Shown here piece after piece: positions 24,547-36,174 of a stretch of 64,000 nt of DNA. Source of the DNA: Bog-473 sp963730395 (GTDB lineage Bacteria; Actinomycetota; Acidimicrobiia; Acidimicrobiales; RAAP-2); the NCBI GenBank assembly GCA_963730395.1, contig CAVSSK010000018.1, positions 1-64,000 on the forward strand, read 5' to 3'. How positions within the stretch are numbered: the first letter of the stretch is position 1; each line of letters starts with the position of its first letter. The translations under genes were made by a program, and so were the position numbers. A model generated the notes under the pieces. It made no database searches. It was not told the origin of the DNA and was given only the letters and a program-made list of their open reading frames with translations.

Positions 24547-25548
24547 ATGGACACCGCTGCCGCACTTCGTTCCCCACAGAACCACCCGATCTCCGGTCCC
24601 GGTGCGGGCCGTGCCGGCGCTTCGGTGACGGCCCTGGTCAGGCCCGTCGAACATCCGTTGGGCCATCTCGATCTCCTGGAGTCCCTCGCCATCTTCATCA
24701 TCCGTGAGGTGGCGGCGGAGTCGGAGCGCCCGGTCCTTCTCTTCAGCGGAGGGAAGGATTCGGCCGTCCTGCTGCACCTCGCCTCCAAGGCGTTCAAGCC
24801 CGGTCGGATCCCCTTCCCCGTGCTCCACGTCGACACTGGCCACAACTTCTCCGAGGTCCTCGCCTATCGCGACGCCCAAGTCGAGGCCGAGGGCGCACGG
24901 CTCCTCGTGGCCAGGGTGCAGGACTCCATCGACCAGGGCCGTGTGGCTGACCCCGGGCCGGTGGCCTCGCGCAACCGTCTGCAGACGACGACCCTCCTCG
25001 ACGCCATCAACGCCAACGGGTTCGACGCCGCCTTCGGCGGGGCGAGACGCGACGAGGACAAGGCCCGGGCCAAGGAACGCGTGCTCTCGTTCCGCGACTC
25101 CTTCGGGCAGTGGGACCCCAAGCGCCAACGTCCCGAGCTGTGGCAGCTGTACCAGGGCAGCGTGCGCCCCGGCGAGCACCTGCGCGCGTTCCCGCTGTCG
25201 GACTGGACCGAGCTCGACATCTGGCAGTACATCCGCCGTGAGCGGATCGAGCTTCCCTCCATCTACTACGCGCACGAGCGGGAGGTCATCGAGCGCGATG
25301 GCATGCTGCTGGCGCTGAGCGAGTGGGTCACTGCGCAGGCCGGGGAGCAGGTCCGCAAGGAGACAGTACGGTTCCGAACGGTCGGCGACGCCACGTGCAC
25401 CGGTGCGGTGCGCTCCGACGCCGACACGGTGGAGGAGATCATCCGGGAGGTGTCCGCCTCGCGGATCTCCGAAAGGGGTGCCACGCGGGCCGACGACCGC
25501 TTCTCGGAGACGGCCATGGAAGACCGCAAGCGCGAGGGGTACTTCTAG
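24547..25548 (+). CDS. cysD: Sulfate adenylyltransferase subunit 2 (333 aa)
   Basis: ATP sulfurylase subunit that makes APS from sulfate and ATP. The PP-loop SGGKDS is at residues 67-72, followed by family landmarks VLHVDTGHNF, FGGARRDEDKARAKER, WDPKRQRPELW and DWTELDIWQYI. Length fits the family with an N-terminal extension of about 30 residues. The ATG at 24547 has AGAGG just upstream; the longer frame would cross the palindrome. cysN follows after four bases. Confidence 0.95.
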   Translation: MDTAAALRSPQNHPISGPGAGRAGASVTALVRPVEHPLGHLDLLESLAIFIIREVAAESERPVLLFSGGKDSAVLLHLASKAFKPGRIPFPVLHVDTGHNFSEVLAYRDAQVEAEGARLLVARVQDSIDQGRVADPGPVASRNRLQTTTLLDAINANGFDAAFGGARRDEDKARAKERVLSFRDSFGQWDPKRQRPELWQLYQGSVRPGEHLRAFPLSDWTELDIWQYIRRERIELPSIYYAHEREVIERDGMLLALSEWVTAQAGEQVRKETVRFRTVGDATCTGAVRSDADTVEEIIREVSASRISERGATRADDRFSETAMEDRKREGYF

Positions 25549-25552
25549 ACCC

Positions 25553-26872
25553 ATGACGATGTTGCCCGGCTCGCCGCCGGCCGGCGGCTCCGAGCTCGGG
25601 GCGGACACCATGGACCTGTTGCGGTTCGCCACGATCGGATCGGTCGACGACGGTAAGAGCACCCTGATCGGCCGCCTGCTCTTCGACACCCGCCAGCTCT
25701 TCGACGACCAGGTCACTGCCATAGAGACGGCGTCGGAACGGCGCGGGTTGGGCGAAGTCGATCTCTCGTTCGTCACCGACGGTCTGCGCGCCGAGAGGGA
25801 GCAGGGCATCACGATCGATGTGGCGTACAGATACGCCGCGACACCCCATCGGAAGTTCGTCATCGCCGACTGCCCGGGGCACATCCAGTACACGCGCAAC
25901 ATGGCGACCGGAGCGTCGACAGCGGACCTCGCGCTGGTACTGGTCGACGCGACATCCGGATTGCGTGAGCAGTCCCGGCGCCACATCTGCATCGCCGCGC
26001 TCCTGGGCGTGGACCAGCTCGTCGTCTGCGCCAACAAGATGGACCTCGTCGGGTGGGACCGCTCGGCGTACCAGCGCATCGCCGACGAGATGGAGGCGCT
26101 GGCGCACAGGCTCGGGATCTCCTCGTGCTCGGTGATCCCGATCTCCGCACTGCACGGCGACAACGTGGTGGGCCGCTCGGAGGCCGCGCCGTGGTACGAC
26201 GGCCCGACGGTGCTCGACGCCCTCGAGTCCGCCCAGGCCGGCGGGTGGGCTGCCCAGCACGGCACCGGACGCGGCAGCGGGGCGCGCCTGCCCGTGCAAT
26301 GGGTGCTCCGGCAGCCCGGCGGCGGCCGCAGTTACGCCGGCATGGTGAACGGCGGCCCGTTCCGCGTCGGCGACCCCGTCGTGGTGCTGCCTCAGGGTGC
26401 CCACACGACCGTGCGGTCCATTGAAACCGCAGACGGACCACTGCAACGCGCCGAGGTCGGCTTGTCCGTGTCGCTGCGTCTGGCCGACCACCTCGACGTG
26501 TCCCGGGGCGATTTGATCGCCGCCGCCGAAGAGCCCCCCGAGGTGACCGACACATTTGAGGCGACGGTGTGCTGGTTCCAGGACCGCCCGCTCACCGCAG
26601 GCGACCGCCTCCGGATCAAGCACACCACGCGGGTGACGCCCGTCGTGGTCGAGGGGGTCACGGGTGCCTTCGACGTCAACGAGCTCCGGATCACCGAGGC
26701 GAACGAACTCAACGAGAACGACATCGGCCTCGTGAAGTTGCGCACTGCTACGCCATTGGCTGTCGACCCGTACCAGACCGATCGGATCACGGGAAGCTTC
26801 GTGCTGATCGACGAGCTCACCTTCGCCACCATCGCGGCGGGCATGGTCGGGCCTCCCCGCCTCCATGACTGA
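25553..26872 (+). CDS. cysN: Sulfate adenylyltransferase subunit 1, GTPase (439 aa)
   Basis: An EF-Tu-like GTPase that drives APS synthesis by CysD. G1 GSVDDGKS is at residues 29-36, G3 DCPGH at 106-110 and G4 NKMD at 161-164. Two beta-barrel domains follow, with the family segment FQDRPLTAGDRLRIKHTTR. There is no APS kinase fusion, consistent with use of APS rather than PAPS by the neighbouring reductase. It overlaps the siroheme synthase gene by eight bases. Confidence 0.95.
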   Translation: MTMLPGSPPAGGSELGADTMDLLRFATIGSVDDGKSTLIGRLLFDTRQLFDDQVTAIETASERRGLGEVDLSFVTDGLRAEREQGITIDVAYRYAATPHRKFVIADCPGHIQYTRNMATGASTADLALVLVDATSGLREQSRRHICIAALLGVDQLVVCANKMDLVGWDRSAYQRIADEMEALAHRLGISSCSVIPISALHGDNVVGRSEAAPWYDGPTVLDALESAQAGGWAAQHGTGRGSGARLPVQWVLRQPGGGRSYAGMVNGGPFRVGDPVVVLPQGAHTTVRSIETADGPLQRAEVGLSVSLRLADHLDVSRGDLIAAAEEPPEVTDTFEATVCWFQDRPLTAGDRLRIKHTTRVTPVVVEGVTGAFDVNELRITEANELNENDIGLVKLRTATPLAVDPYQTDRITGSFVLIDELTFATIAAGMVGPPRLHD

Positions 26873-27512
26873 AGGAACCACGGACCGTGCGTCCTTCTAC
26901 CCCGTGTCATTGGATGTGACGAATCGCCGATGCCTCGTCGTCGGCGCGGGCCCGGTGGCGGCGCGCAAGGCCCGTGCGTTGGTCGAATGCGGGGCAGTCG
27001 TCACGGTGATCGCGCCGTCGCTGAGCAAGGACATGGAGGCCCTGGAACCGTTGCTGCACGCCCTCGAGCGTCGGCCCTACCGCACGGGTGACGCCTCCGC
27101 GTTCCGGCTCGTCGTGACGGCGACCGGCAGACCCGAGGTCGATGGCGCCGTGTATGCCGACGCCGAGGCGGCCGGCGTCTGGGTGAACAGTGCCGACGAC
27201 CCTGCCCATTGCTCCTTCATCCTGCCGGCGGTGCACCGCGAGGGTGCGGTGACCGTGTCGGTCTCCACCGGCGGCCTGAGCCCGGCACTCGCCTCATGGC
27301 TCCGTGATGGCATCGCCGACCAATGGGACGGGGAGATCGGGACTTTGGCACTGCTGCTGGGGGAGGCCCGTGACCGGCTCCGCGGCGCCGGGGTGCCGAC
27401 CGAATCGGTGAAATGGGCCCACCTCCTCGACGGCCCATTGCCGGCGCTCGTCCAAGCCGGGAAGATCGAGGAAGCCCGGGACCTCATTGCCACCGCCACC
27501 CGGCGGCAGTAG
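26865..27512 (+). CDS. Precorrin-2 dehydrogenase / sirohydrochlorin ferrochelatase (CysG N-terminal type, 215 aa)
   Basis: The NAD-binding fold GAGPVAARKARALVECGA is at about residues 25-42. Family segments VNSADDPAHCSFILPAVHR and VSVSTGGLSPALASWLRD follow. Met8/SirC-type enzymes oxidise precorrin-2 and some insert iron to make siroheme, the cofactor of the sulfite reductase encoded across the divergent promoter. It is a stand-alone form without methyltransferase domain. Overlap with cysN shows it is part of the sulfate assimilation operon. Confidence 0.92.
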   Translation: MTEGTTDRASFYPVSLDVTNRRCLVVGAGPVAARKARALVECGAVVTVIAPSLSKDMEALEPLLHALERRPYRTGDASAFRLVVTATGRPEVDGAVYADAEAAGVWVNSADDPAHCSFILPAVHREGAVTVSVSTGGLSPALASWLRDGIADQWDGEIGTLALLLGEARDRLRGAGVPTESVKWAHLLDGPLPALVQAGKIEEARDLIATATRRQ

Positions 27513-27976
27513 CGACTGCGACGGTCACTCGACCGAGGCCCACCAATTCCTCACCGAGTTGACACCAGGCTCGACTGAGCGATCCCACGTGCACACCCAT
27601 GACGGGACCGGCTGCAAACCTTCGTACCCAACGAGGTGTTAACACTTGCAGCGGATGGACTCTCGGCGACGGAAGGTGGTGTTAACACCATCGGATCTCC
27701 CGAATTACAGGTCGTCGTTGCGTTGCCTCTGACGGCATCGTGCTGCCGTCTCACCTGGACAACGACCCGAAAATTATGACCTTGGCCACCGGGCGGTAGG
27801 GCTTTTGGCCCTTTCGGGCCCGCAAGACCGCGCCCATCCTTGCGCATGCACGACTGCAGCACCTCGCCGTGTGGATGCCAACCCGCAATCTCCTGAGTCA
27901 CCACAGCGTCCGCTACGACCGGTGCAAAGAGGATCCACGGCTTTCAGACGCAGTGGACGGTTCCGAGGGGGGACAC
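27513..27976 (+). promoter_or_regulatory. Upstream region of Ig-repeat gene 1 with two GTGTTAACAC palindromes
   Basis: No gene is supported here. GTGTTAACAC (27636-27645) and GGTGTTAACACC (27678-27689) are perfect palindromes whose centres are 43 bp apart, about four helical turns. The spacing suggests paired operators for a dimeric or tetrameric repressor or activator of the secreted-protein gene. The ribosome binding site GAGGGGGGAC precedes the ATG at 27977. Confidence 0.5.
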
Positions 27977-30900
27977 ATGGCAAGGTCCGGCGCAGAGGGT
28001 TCGGGCACTTCGGACATCGCGAGGAGCGCGAGGCGTACGACACAATCCACTCCCCGCTTGGGAACGCTGCGACGCTATATGGCGACGTCCATGGCGTTTC
28101 TGGTGACGCTGGGGACTGCGGTGATCATGACCACTTCTGTGACGCCGTCGGGAGCGAGCACGGTCTTGGCCCCGACCCAGGTGTTCGCCTCGGTGGGTGC
28201 CTCGACGGTCAACGTCTACAACCCGGGCACCCCCGCCACGACGGGGGGCTCGGCCGTCGCGCCGAGCTTGGTCACGTCACTCAACGACGGCTCCACGATC
28301 CCTCCGACATCCCCGGTTTACCCCGGGTACCCGGCCGCCGACAACACCGCCGGCAGCGCGTTCGACGCCAGCGGGAACTTCTATGTGACCGACGACTACA
28401 GCGGGCAGATCAGCGAGTACAACCCCGACGGCAGCCTCAAGGGTGTCTTCGCCTCGGGGCTCCAGAACCCGCTGTCCTTGGTCTTCGACAACTCGGGCAA
28501 CCTCTACGTCGGCCAGCAGAACACCCCCTACATCGCCGAGTTGAACTCCAGCGGCCAGAACACCGCCAACATCGGACCGGTCACCACCGGCGAGACCGGT
28601 GACGACTGGATCGACCTGGCCAGCGACCAGTGCACCTTCTACTACACGACCGAGACGAACCTCATCTATCGCTTCAGCAACTGCGCCGGCAGCGTCGGCC
28701 AGCAAGCGAACTTCAACTCGGTTCCATTCCCCGGCGCCCGCGCCTTCCAGGTGCGGATCCTGCCTGGCGGCGGGGCTCTCGTGGCCGACACCAACTCAGT
28801 GATGCAGCTCGACTCCACTGGCAGCGTCACCGAGGTCTACCCCTGCAGCGCGTTGGATGAAGCCGCGCTCCAGGTGGCGTATCCGTCGGCCAAGGTGGTT
28901 GCTCCCCTTCCGGACTGCGGCGGTCAGCTCTTCAGCCTGGCCATCGACCCGAGCGGCACCTCCTTCTGGGCGGGCGACTCGTACTCGGGCAACATCTGGC
29001 AGATCGGCCTGGCCTCGGGTCAGGTCATGAACGAGGTCAACACGGGAGCCGCCTTCCTCTACGGACTGACGGTGGAGAACGGTGCCGAAGCGGCCACCAC
29101 CCCGACAGTGGTGTCGGCGACGCCCACCATCCTCACCGTCCAGCCGGTCTCGGGCAACTTCTCGACGCCGACCCCCGTCACGGGGACGCTGACCAACTCG
29201 ACCTCCAACACCCCGATCGCCGGCGAGCCAGTCACTTTCACGCTCAACGGCAATCCGAACGAGTCATGCACCGCAACCACGGACGTCAACGGTGTGGCCA
29301 CGTGCCCCATCACGGCCACCGAGCCCTCGAGCACCTACACGCTCACTGCCTCCTTCGCCGGGGACACGACCACGTCGACACCGTTGGGCTCGAACACCTC
29401 GACCGGTTCCTTCACGGAGAACCCCGACACCAGCTCTTTGACCTACACCGGCCCCACCAGCGCGGTCAACGGCTCGCCGATCACGCTGACGGGCACGCTG
29501 ACGGACACCACGACGAACACCCCGCTGCCCACCAAGGTCGTCACTCTGACGCTCGGATCGCAGTCCTGCAGCGGAACGACAGATGCCAGCGGCAACGTCA
29601 GCTGCACCATCCCCTCTGTGAGCCAGACGGTGAGCTCTGTCCCGATCACAACCAGCTTCACTGGCGACACCTACGACACCCCGGTGACGGTCACGACTCC
29701 GGCGACCGTCTCCGAACCAACGTCGCTCACGGTCCACACGGCCACGAGCGACTTCGCCGATCAGACCATGGTGTCGGGCGTGCTCACCGACACCGTGACC
29801 AACGCCGCGATCTCGGGTGAGAAAGTGACCTTCACCCTCAACGGCGCCGAGACCTGCTCCGCCACGACCGACAACACGGGCACGGCGACGTGTCCCATCA
29901 CGCCGGGCGAGCCGGCGGCCACGTACACCCTGAGCGGCAGCTTCGCAGGCGACTCGACACTGCCGCTCCAGCTCATGACGACGAAGGGCTCGGCCAACTT
30001 CGTGGTCACCCTCGAGGAGTCGGCGCTGAGCTACACGGGCCCGGCCACGGCACAAAACGGGCAGCCGCTCGTGCTCTCGGGCACCTTGAGCACCGATGAC
30101 CCGGCGCCGAACACGCCCATCTCGGGACGCGCTGTGACCTTGACGCTCGGAACGGGCGTGACCGCTCAGTCCTGCCCGGCAACGACCACCGCCACGGGCC
30201 AAGCCGCCTGCACCATCACGGTGGCCAACCAGTCGCCCGGCCCGATCCCGGTCGCCGTCAGCTTCGCCGGTGATGGGTACTACCGGATGGCCAGTGCGGC
30301 CGGAACCGTCAACCTCCCGGAAGGGACGCAATTGACCATCAACCCGACGTCGGGCCCCTACAACGGGTCGACGCCGGTCTCGGGAACCCTGATCAACACG
30401 TACACCAACCAGCCCGTTCCGAACGAGCCGGTCACGTTCACGCTCGGGACCCAGACCTGCACGGCCACGACGAACGCGAACGGAGTTGCCTCCTGCCCCC
30501 TCACGCCGAACGAGCCGGCGGGGACGTACCCGATTTCAGCGACGTTCCCGGGGGATTCGAGCTCGATGCCGCAGTTGGTCACGAACAGCTCGTCGAGCAC
30601 ATTCACCGTGACTCCGGCCTCGACGACGCTGATCTACACCGGCCCGACCACGGTGACCAACGGACAGCCGACCACGCTCTCCGGCACCTTGACGACGAAC
30701 GAGCCCTCGTCGGGCACCGACGTCGCCGGAAAGACGGTGACCTTCACCCTGGGCTCGGGCAGCTCGGTGCAGAGCTGCACCGCCACCACCAATGCCAACG
30801 GTGCGGCGAGCTGCACCATCGGGTCGGTCAATCAGACTTCGGGCAGCGTTGTGATCTCGTCCAACTTCGGCGGGGACACCTACTACCAGTCCTCCAGCAC

Positions 30901-31953
30901 GCCATCGACGGCCATCGTCCGCACCCCGACCACTTTGACGGTCAACGCGGGGACGAGTGATTTCGCCGACGCGGGCACGGTCTCCGCCACCCTCACCAAC
31001 TCGGTGACCGGGGCGGGTATCCCCGGCGAGTCGGTGATCCTCACTCTGAACGGAACGCAGTCGTGCACGGCCACGACCGGCTCGAGCGGATTGGCGTCGT
31101 GCTCCGTCACCCCGAACGAGCCAGCCGCGACCTACAAGGTGACAGCTACGTTCGCGGGCGACGTGACGAAGGCGCCTCAGCTGCTGGCCAGCGCCGGCGC
31201 CAACAACTACGTGGTGACGCTCGAGGAGACGGGCATCACCTACACCGGACCGTCCATCGCCATAGTCGGAGCGTCCTTCACCATGTCGGCCAACTTGACC
31301 ACCGACGGGAACCCGTTGGGCGGGAGAGCGGTCCTCATGACACTCGGTTCAGGCAGCACCGCTCAGAGTTGCACGGGCACGACCAATGCCGCCGGGAGCG
31401 CCAGCTGCACCATTGCCGTCGTCAACCAGACGGCTGGGTCGGTGCCCATCACGGTGGTCTTCGCCGGGGACGCCTACTACCGGCCCGCCAGCGCATCAGG
31501 CACCGAGACCACCGCGGCCCCGCCCGATGCCGGGGGGTTCGTCGTTGGTGACGTCTCTGCCGGCACGCCGCCTGCCACGATGCCCGCCTCCCGGTGTCCA
31601 ACGGCAACCAGGTGAACTTCTGGGGGGCTCAGCTGTGGAAGACGAACCAGTTCAGCGGCGTGAACAACGCGCCGGCGTCCATGAAGGGCTACATCGACAA
31701 CGCCCCCTCCGACCTGGGCTTCCAGCCGGGTTACGGCTGTGGTGAGACCTGGACGTCGGACCCGGGCAACAGCTCGCATCCACCCGCGACCATTCCGGTC
31801 AACATGGTCATTGTCGTGTCGACCCACATCAACCAGTCGGGCTCTACGGAATCTGGCGACATCAAACATGTCGTCGTGGTCTCCGTCGCTCCGGGGTATC
31901 GCGGAGACCCGGGTCACGCAGGGTACGGGAAGATCATCGCCTGGCTCTGCTGA
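27977..31953 (+). CDS. Secreted protein with beta-propeller-like head and eight Ig-like repeats (frameshift near 3' end)
   Basis: A signal sequence (MATSMAFLVTLGTAVIMTTS) follows a 34-residue basic leader. Residues about 65-330 resemble an NHL/SMP-30-type propeller (FDASGNFYVTDDYSGQISEYN, shown in part, and FDNSGNLYVGQQNTPYIAEL). Eight repeats of about 98 residues follow, alternating an A type (LT.....PV.G.LT.....EPVTFTLNG..SC.ATT) and a B type (LTYTGPT....G.P..LSGTL.T). Each has a Cys pair suited to a disulfide. The C-terminal domain (NQVNFWGAQLWKTNQFSGVN, later TWTSDPGNSSHPP) is in another frame after a one-base slip near 31565; read straight, the protein stops at 31615. Adhesion or surface binding is likely. 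Confidence 0.8.
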
Positions 31954-31969
31954 GCGGCGATCGATCTGC

Positions 31970-32004
31970 GCAGCGCGCCGGACCCGACACGTCCGGTGCG
32001 CTGC
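31970..32004 (+). terminator. Hairpin after Ig-repeat gene 1
   Basis: GCAGCGCGCCGGAC pairs with GTCCGGTGCGCTGC (14 bp, one G-T pair) around a 7-base loop, 16 bases after the stop codon in the restored frame. There is no T-run, as is usual for high-GC Actinobacteria. Its position supports 31953, not 31615, as the true gene end. Confidence 0.55.
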
Positions 32005-32313
32005 ACCGGTCACCGTCGGTGTCGTCTCGCCCGGAGTCCCTGCGGGTTGCTGCCGCTCCCGACAAAACGTGACAACGGCGAACCAAGCGCGACAATGCCA
32101 GGCCAATTGTCACGACGCATCTTGGCCAACTAGTCCTTTTGCCCCTTTTGCACATTCCAGCGTGGCCTCATATTCGGAGTTGGGAAGAACGCCCTCTGTG
32201 TCGGTGCCTGACGGTCGAACCCACGATCGTCTCGGGCGCGAGCCGCCACATCGAACGAGGGGCGTCCGAGACGAACACGGCATCTGGGAGCCGTGCGATG
32301 CGAGGGGGACGTC
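32005..32313. other. Intergenic region before Ig-repeat gene 2
   Basis: No gene seen. GTGACAA (32069-32075) and TTGTCAC (32107-32113) form a spaced inverted repeat, weak as evidence for an operator. The GTGTTAAC sites found upstream of gene 1 are absent. A GAGGGGGAC ribosome binding site precedes the ATG at 32314. Confidence 0.35.
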
Positions 32314-35300
32314 ATGAGACTGTCAGTTGCTCGAGCGCAAGCAGGGGCTGGCCACGAGCCGACTCACGGCGAGCATGGGGCCGGCTCCTTCGGCGCCGCA
32401 TCACGCCGCATGGCGCTCGCGCTGTCTGTGGTCCTCGTGTTGGGTGCCATCGGGCTGCTCTTCTCGCCGGCCAAGGCCGGAGCGGGCACCGCCGTGTTCG
32501 CCCCGACCCAGGTGTTCGCCTCCGTGGGCGGCTCGACGGTCAACGACTACATCCCGGGCACGCCCAATACCACCCCGCCCGTGCCCACAACCTTGGACGC
32601 GTCACTCAACGACGGCTCCACGATCCCTCCGACATCCCCGGTTTACCCCGGGTACCCGGCCGCCGACAACACCGCCGGCAGCGCGTTCGACGCCAGCGGG
32701 AACTTCTATGTGACCGACGACTACAGCGGGCAGATCAGCGAGTACAACCCCGACGGCAGCCTCAAGGGTGTCTTCGCCTCGGGGCTCCAGAACCCGCTCT
32801 CCTTGGTCTTCGACAACTCGGGGAACCTCTACGTCGGCCAGCAGAACACGCCCTACATCGCCGAGTTGAACTCGAGCGGCCAGAGCATCGCCAACATCGG
32901 ACCTGTCCAAACGGGCGAGACCGGTGACGACTGGATCGACCTGGCCAGCGACCAGTGCACCTTCTACTACACGACCGAGACGAACGTCATCTACCGCTTC
33001 AGCAACTGCGCCGGCAGCGTCGGCCAGCAAGCGAACTTCAACTCGGTTCCCTTCCCCGGCGCCCGCGCCTTCCAGGTGCGGATCCTCCCTCAGACCGATG
33101 GTGGTGGGGCGCTCGTGGCCGACACAAACTCCGTCCTCCGGCTCGACTCCAACGGGAACGTCATCCAGGCCTATCCCTGCAGTGCAGCAGATCAGAGCTC
33201 TCTCGAGGCGGCCTATCCATCAGCGTTGGTGGAGGCTCCCCTCCCCGACTGCGGCGGTTCAGCTCTTCAGCCTGGCCATCGACCCGAGCGGCACCTCCTT
33301 CTGGGCCGGCGACTCGTACTCGGGCAACATCTGGCAGATCGGCCTGGACTCGGGCCCGGTCATGAACGAGGTCAACACGGGAGCCGCCTTCCTCTACGGC
33401 CTGACGGTGGAGAACGGTGCCGAAGCGGCCGTATCGCCGCCTCCCGCCGCCACGCCCACGGCACTGACCCCACCGGCCGAAGTTGGGTCGGGCAACTTCT
33501 CGACACCCACTCCCGTCACGGCGACGCTGACCAACCCGGGCACCGGGTTGCCCGTCGTTGACGAGCCGGTCACCTTCACGCTCAACGGCAATCCGAACGA
33601 GTCGTGCACGGTGAACACGGACGCCAACGGCGTGGCCACCTGCCCCATCACGGCCACCGAGCCCTCGAGCACCTACACGCTCACCGCCTCCTTTGCCGGG
33701 GATGCCACCACCTCGACACCGTTGGGCTCGAACACCTCGACCGGTACTTTCACGGAGAACCCCGACACGAGCTCCTTGACCTACACCGGGCCCACCAGCG
33801 CCGTCAACGGCTCGCCGATCACGCTGTCCGGCACGTTGACCGACACGACGACGAGCACCCCGCTGCCGGGCAAGGACGTCACCTTCACCATCGGCTCGGG
33901 CAGCACCGCCCAGACATGTAACGCCCAGACGGATGCCAACGGAGACGTCAGCTGCACCATCACCCCTGTCAACCAGCCGTCCACCGCAGCTCCGATCACC
34001 ACCAGCTTCGGCGGCGACAGCTACGACACCACCGCCAGCACGACCAACACGCTGACCGTCACCGAGCCGACCACGCTGACGGTCAACACGGCGACCGGCG
34101 ACTACTCCGACTCCACGGTGGTGTCCGGGGTGCTGGCCGACAGCTTCGGCCCGGTCCAAGGGGAGCCTGTCACGTTCTCCTTGAACAACAGCAGCACCGA
34201 GACCTGCACGGGGGTCACCGACACCACGGGTACGGCGCAGTGCTCCATCACGCCTGGAGAGAAGGCGGGGACCTACTCGCTGAGCGGGACCTTCGCGGGC
34301 GACACCAGCACCACGCTCCCGCTCCCGCTGCTCCAGTCCAACAACTCGGCGAACTTCGTGGTGACCCTCGAGGAGACGGGCCTCGCGTACACCGGACAGA
34401 CATCGATCTACAACACGCAGAACCTGACCGTCTCGGGTGTCCTGACCTCGGACTCGGGTGCCACGCCGGTCGTCGGCCGCACGCTGACCTTCGTGCTCGG
34501 GAGCGGCTCGTCCGCTCAAAGCTGCACCACCACCGTCCCCACCGACTCCACCGGGACGGGTTCGTGCACCATCGCCAACGTGAACCAGACCGTGGGACCG
34601 GTGCCACTCACGGTCACCTTCACCAGTGACGGCTACTACCAGACCGCCACCACGACGGCCACGGTCAACGTGGGGCCCGTGTCGGTGGGCACCACCCTGA
34701 CCGTGAACCCCGGCACGAGCGACTACTCGGACGCCACCACGGTGTCGGCGACCCTGATCGACACCTACACGTCGGCCGGAGCGGCCAACGAGCCGGTCAC
34801 GCTCACGTTGAACGGGAAGGAGTCCTGCTCCGGGACGACCAACGCCAGCGGGATCGTGTCCTGCTCCATCACACCTGGGGAGCAGGCGGGGACGTACTCA
34901 CTGAGCGCCAGCTTCCTCGGTGACACCACCCCCTGGCCCCACCTCGGCGCCAGCACCGGGTCGAACAGCTTCGTGGTGACCCACGAGGAGACGGCCCTCA
35001 GCTACACGGGGGCCACCAGCGCGACGAACGGGTCTCCCGCCACCCTCTCGGGGGTGCTCACCACCGACTCGGGAACGGTGCCGGTCGTGGGGAGGACAGT
35101 GACCTTCACCCTGGGTTCGGGAGCTTCGGCCCAGAAGTGCAGCGGGACCACCAACTCGTCGGGCGCCGCCTCGTGCGTCATTGCGAAGGTGAACCAGACC
35201 ATGAGCCCCGCCCCGGTCACCGCCGCCTTTGCCGGCGACAACTACTACGCCCCGGCGAACGCCTCGGGGAGCGTGGCCATCAGCACACCGACCTCGCTCT

Positions 35301-36072
35301 CGGTGACCGCGACCACGAGCACCTACGGGCAGCCCACGACGCTGACGGGCACGCTGACGAACTCCGTGACCGGAGCCCCGCTCAGCGGCCAGACGGTCGT
35401 CCTGACGCTCAACGGCACGCAGTCGTGCACCGCGACGACCAACGCCAGTGGGAAGGCGTCCTGCTCGGTCACCCCGACTGAGCCCTCGGGCACCTACACG
35501 GTCTCTGGGACCTACGCGGACGCGCCCATCTCGACACCGGTTCTGACGACCAACTTGTTGCCCAGCAGCGGCAGCAACACCGTCGTGGTCAACAAGGCGC
35601 CCACGACGCTCACCTACACCGGCCAAACCAGCATCGGGTGGAACCAGACGCTGACCCTGAGCTCCGTGCTCACCACCTCGAGCGGGGCTCCGATTGCGGG
35701 GCAGACCGTGGTGGAGACGCTCGGAACCGGGCGCTCGGCCCAGAGCTGCACGGCCGTGACCAACTCGTCGGGTGTGGCCTCCTGCACCGTCCAGGTCAAC
35801 CAGGTCTACGGCTCGGTGGTGGTGACCGTCACCTACGGCGGCAACTCGTACTACCAGTCGTCCTCGACGTCGTCCTCCGAGGGGGTCGGTTGCGGCAGCG
35901 GAGGGTACGGCGGCGGCTCCGGCGGTGGCGGCGGCTCCGGCGGCGGCGGCGGCTCCGGCTGGGCGGCGGCTCCGGTGGCGGGGGCGGCTCTCCGTGTGGC
36001 GGCGGCTCGGGCGGGGGCGGCTGCGGTGGAACCTTGCCTCCTCCGAAGACCGGGGGCCTGGGCTGCGGCTGA
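32314..36072 (+). CDS. Paralogous secreted Ig-repeat protein with Gly/Cys-rich tail (two frameshifts)
   Basis: A signal sequence (MALALSVVLVLGAIGLLFSP) precedes a propeller-like head almost identical in DNA to that of the upstream paralogue, then eight alternating A/B Ig-like repeats. One extra T at 33258-33259 (GGCGGTTCAGC against GGCGGTCAGC in the paralogue) shifts the frame within the head; the rest continues in the second frame. Another slip near 35957 breaks the glycine-rich tail, whose intended end is GGGGCGGTLPPPKTGGLGCG. The tail replaces the globular C-terminal domain of the paralogue and could act as flexible linker or surface attachment. Function in adhesion is inferred. Confidence 0.75.
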
Positions 36073-36082
36073 TCACTACGTG

Positions 36083-36114
36083 CCGTCCGGTCGGTCCCTG
36101 AGCCGACCGGACGG
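36083..36114 (+). terminator. Strong hairpin after Ig-repeat gene 2
   Basis: CCGTCCGGTCGG and CCGACCGGACGG form a perfect 12-bp stem with an 8-base loop, 11 bases after the stop of the restored frame. It probably ends transcription of the Ig gene and may also serve the convergent gene at 36175-36684. Confidence 0.65.
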
Positions 36115-36174
36115 TGCGACGGTGACGCGTGAGACGGTGATCGGGGGTTTGGCGGTCCCGGCGCCGGCGGGACC

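Noticed and set aside
27513..27976. A riboswitch or small RNA upstream of Ig-repeat gene 1
   Set aside because: Only the two GTGTTAAC palindromes stand out; no conserved aptamer-like core or terminator was recognised.
29264..30331. Antisense reading frames across the Ig-repeat genes as separate genes
   Set aside because: They mirror the repeat coding strand, repeat with the same period and have no start signals or domains.
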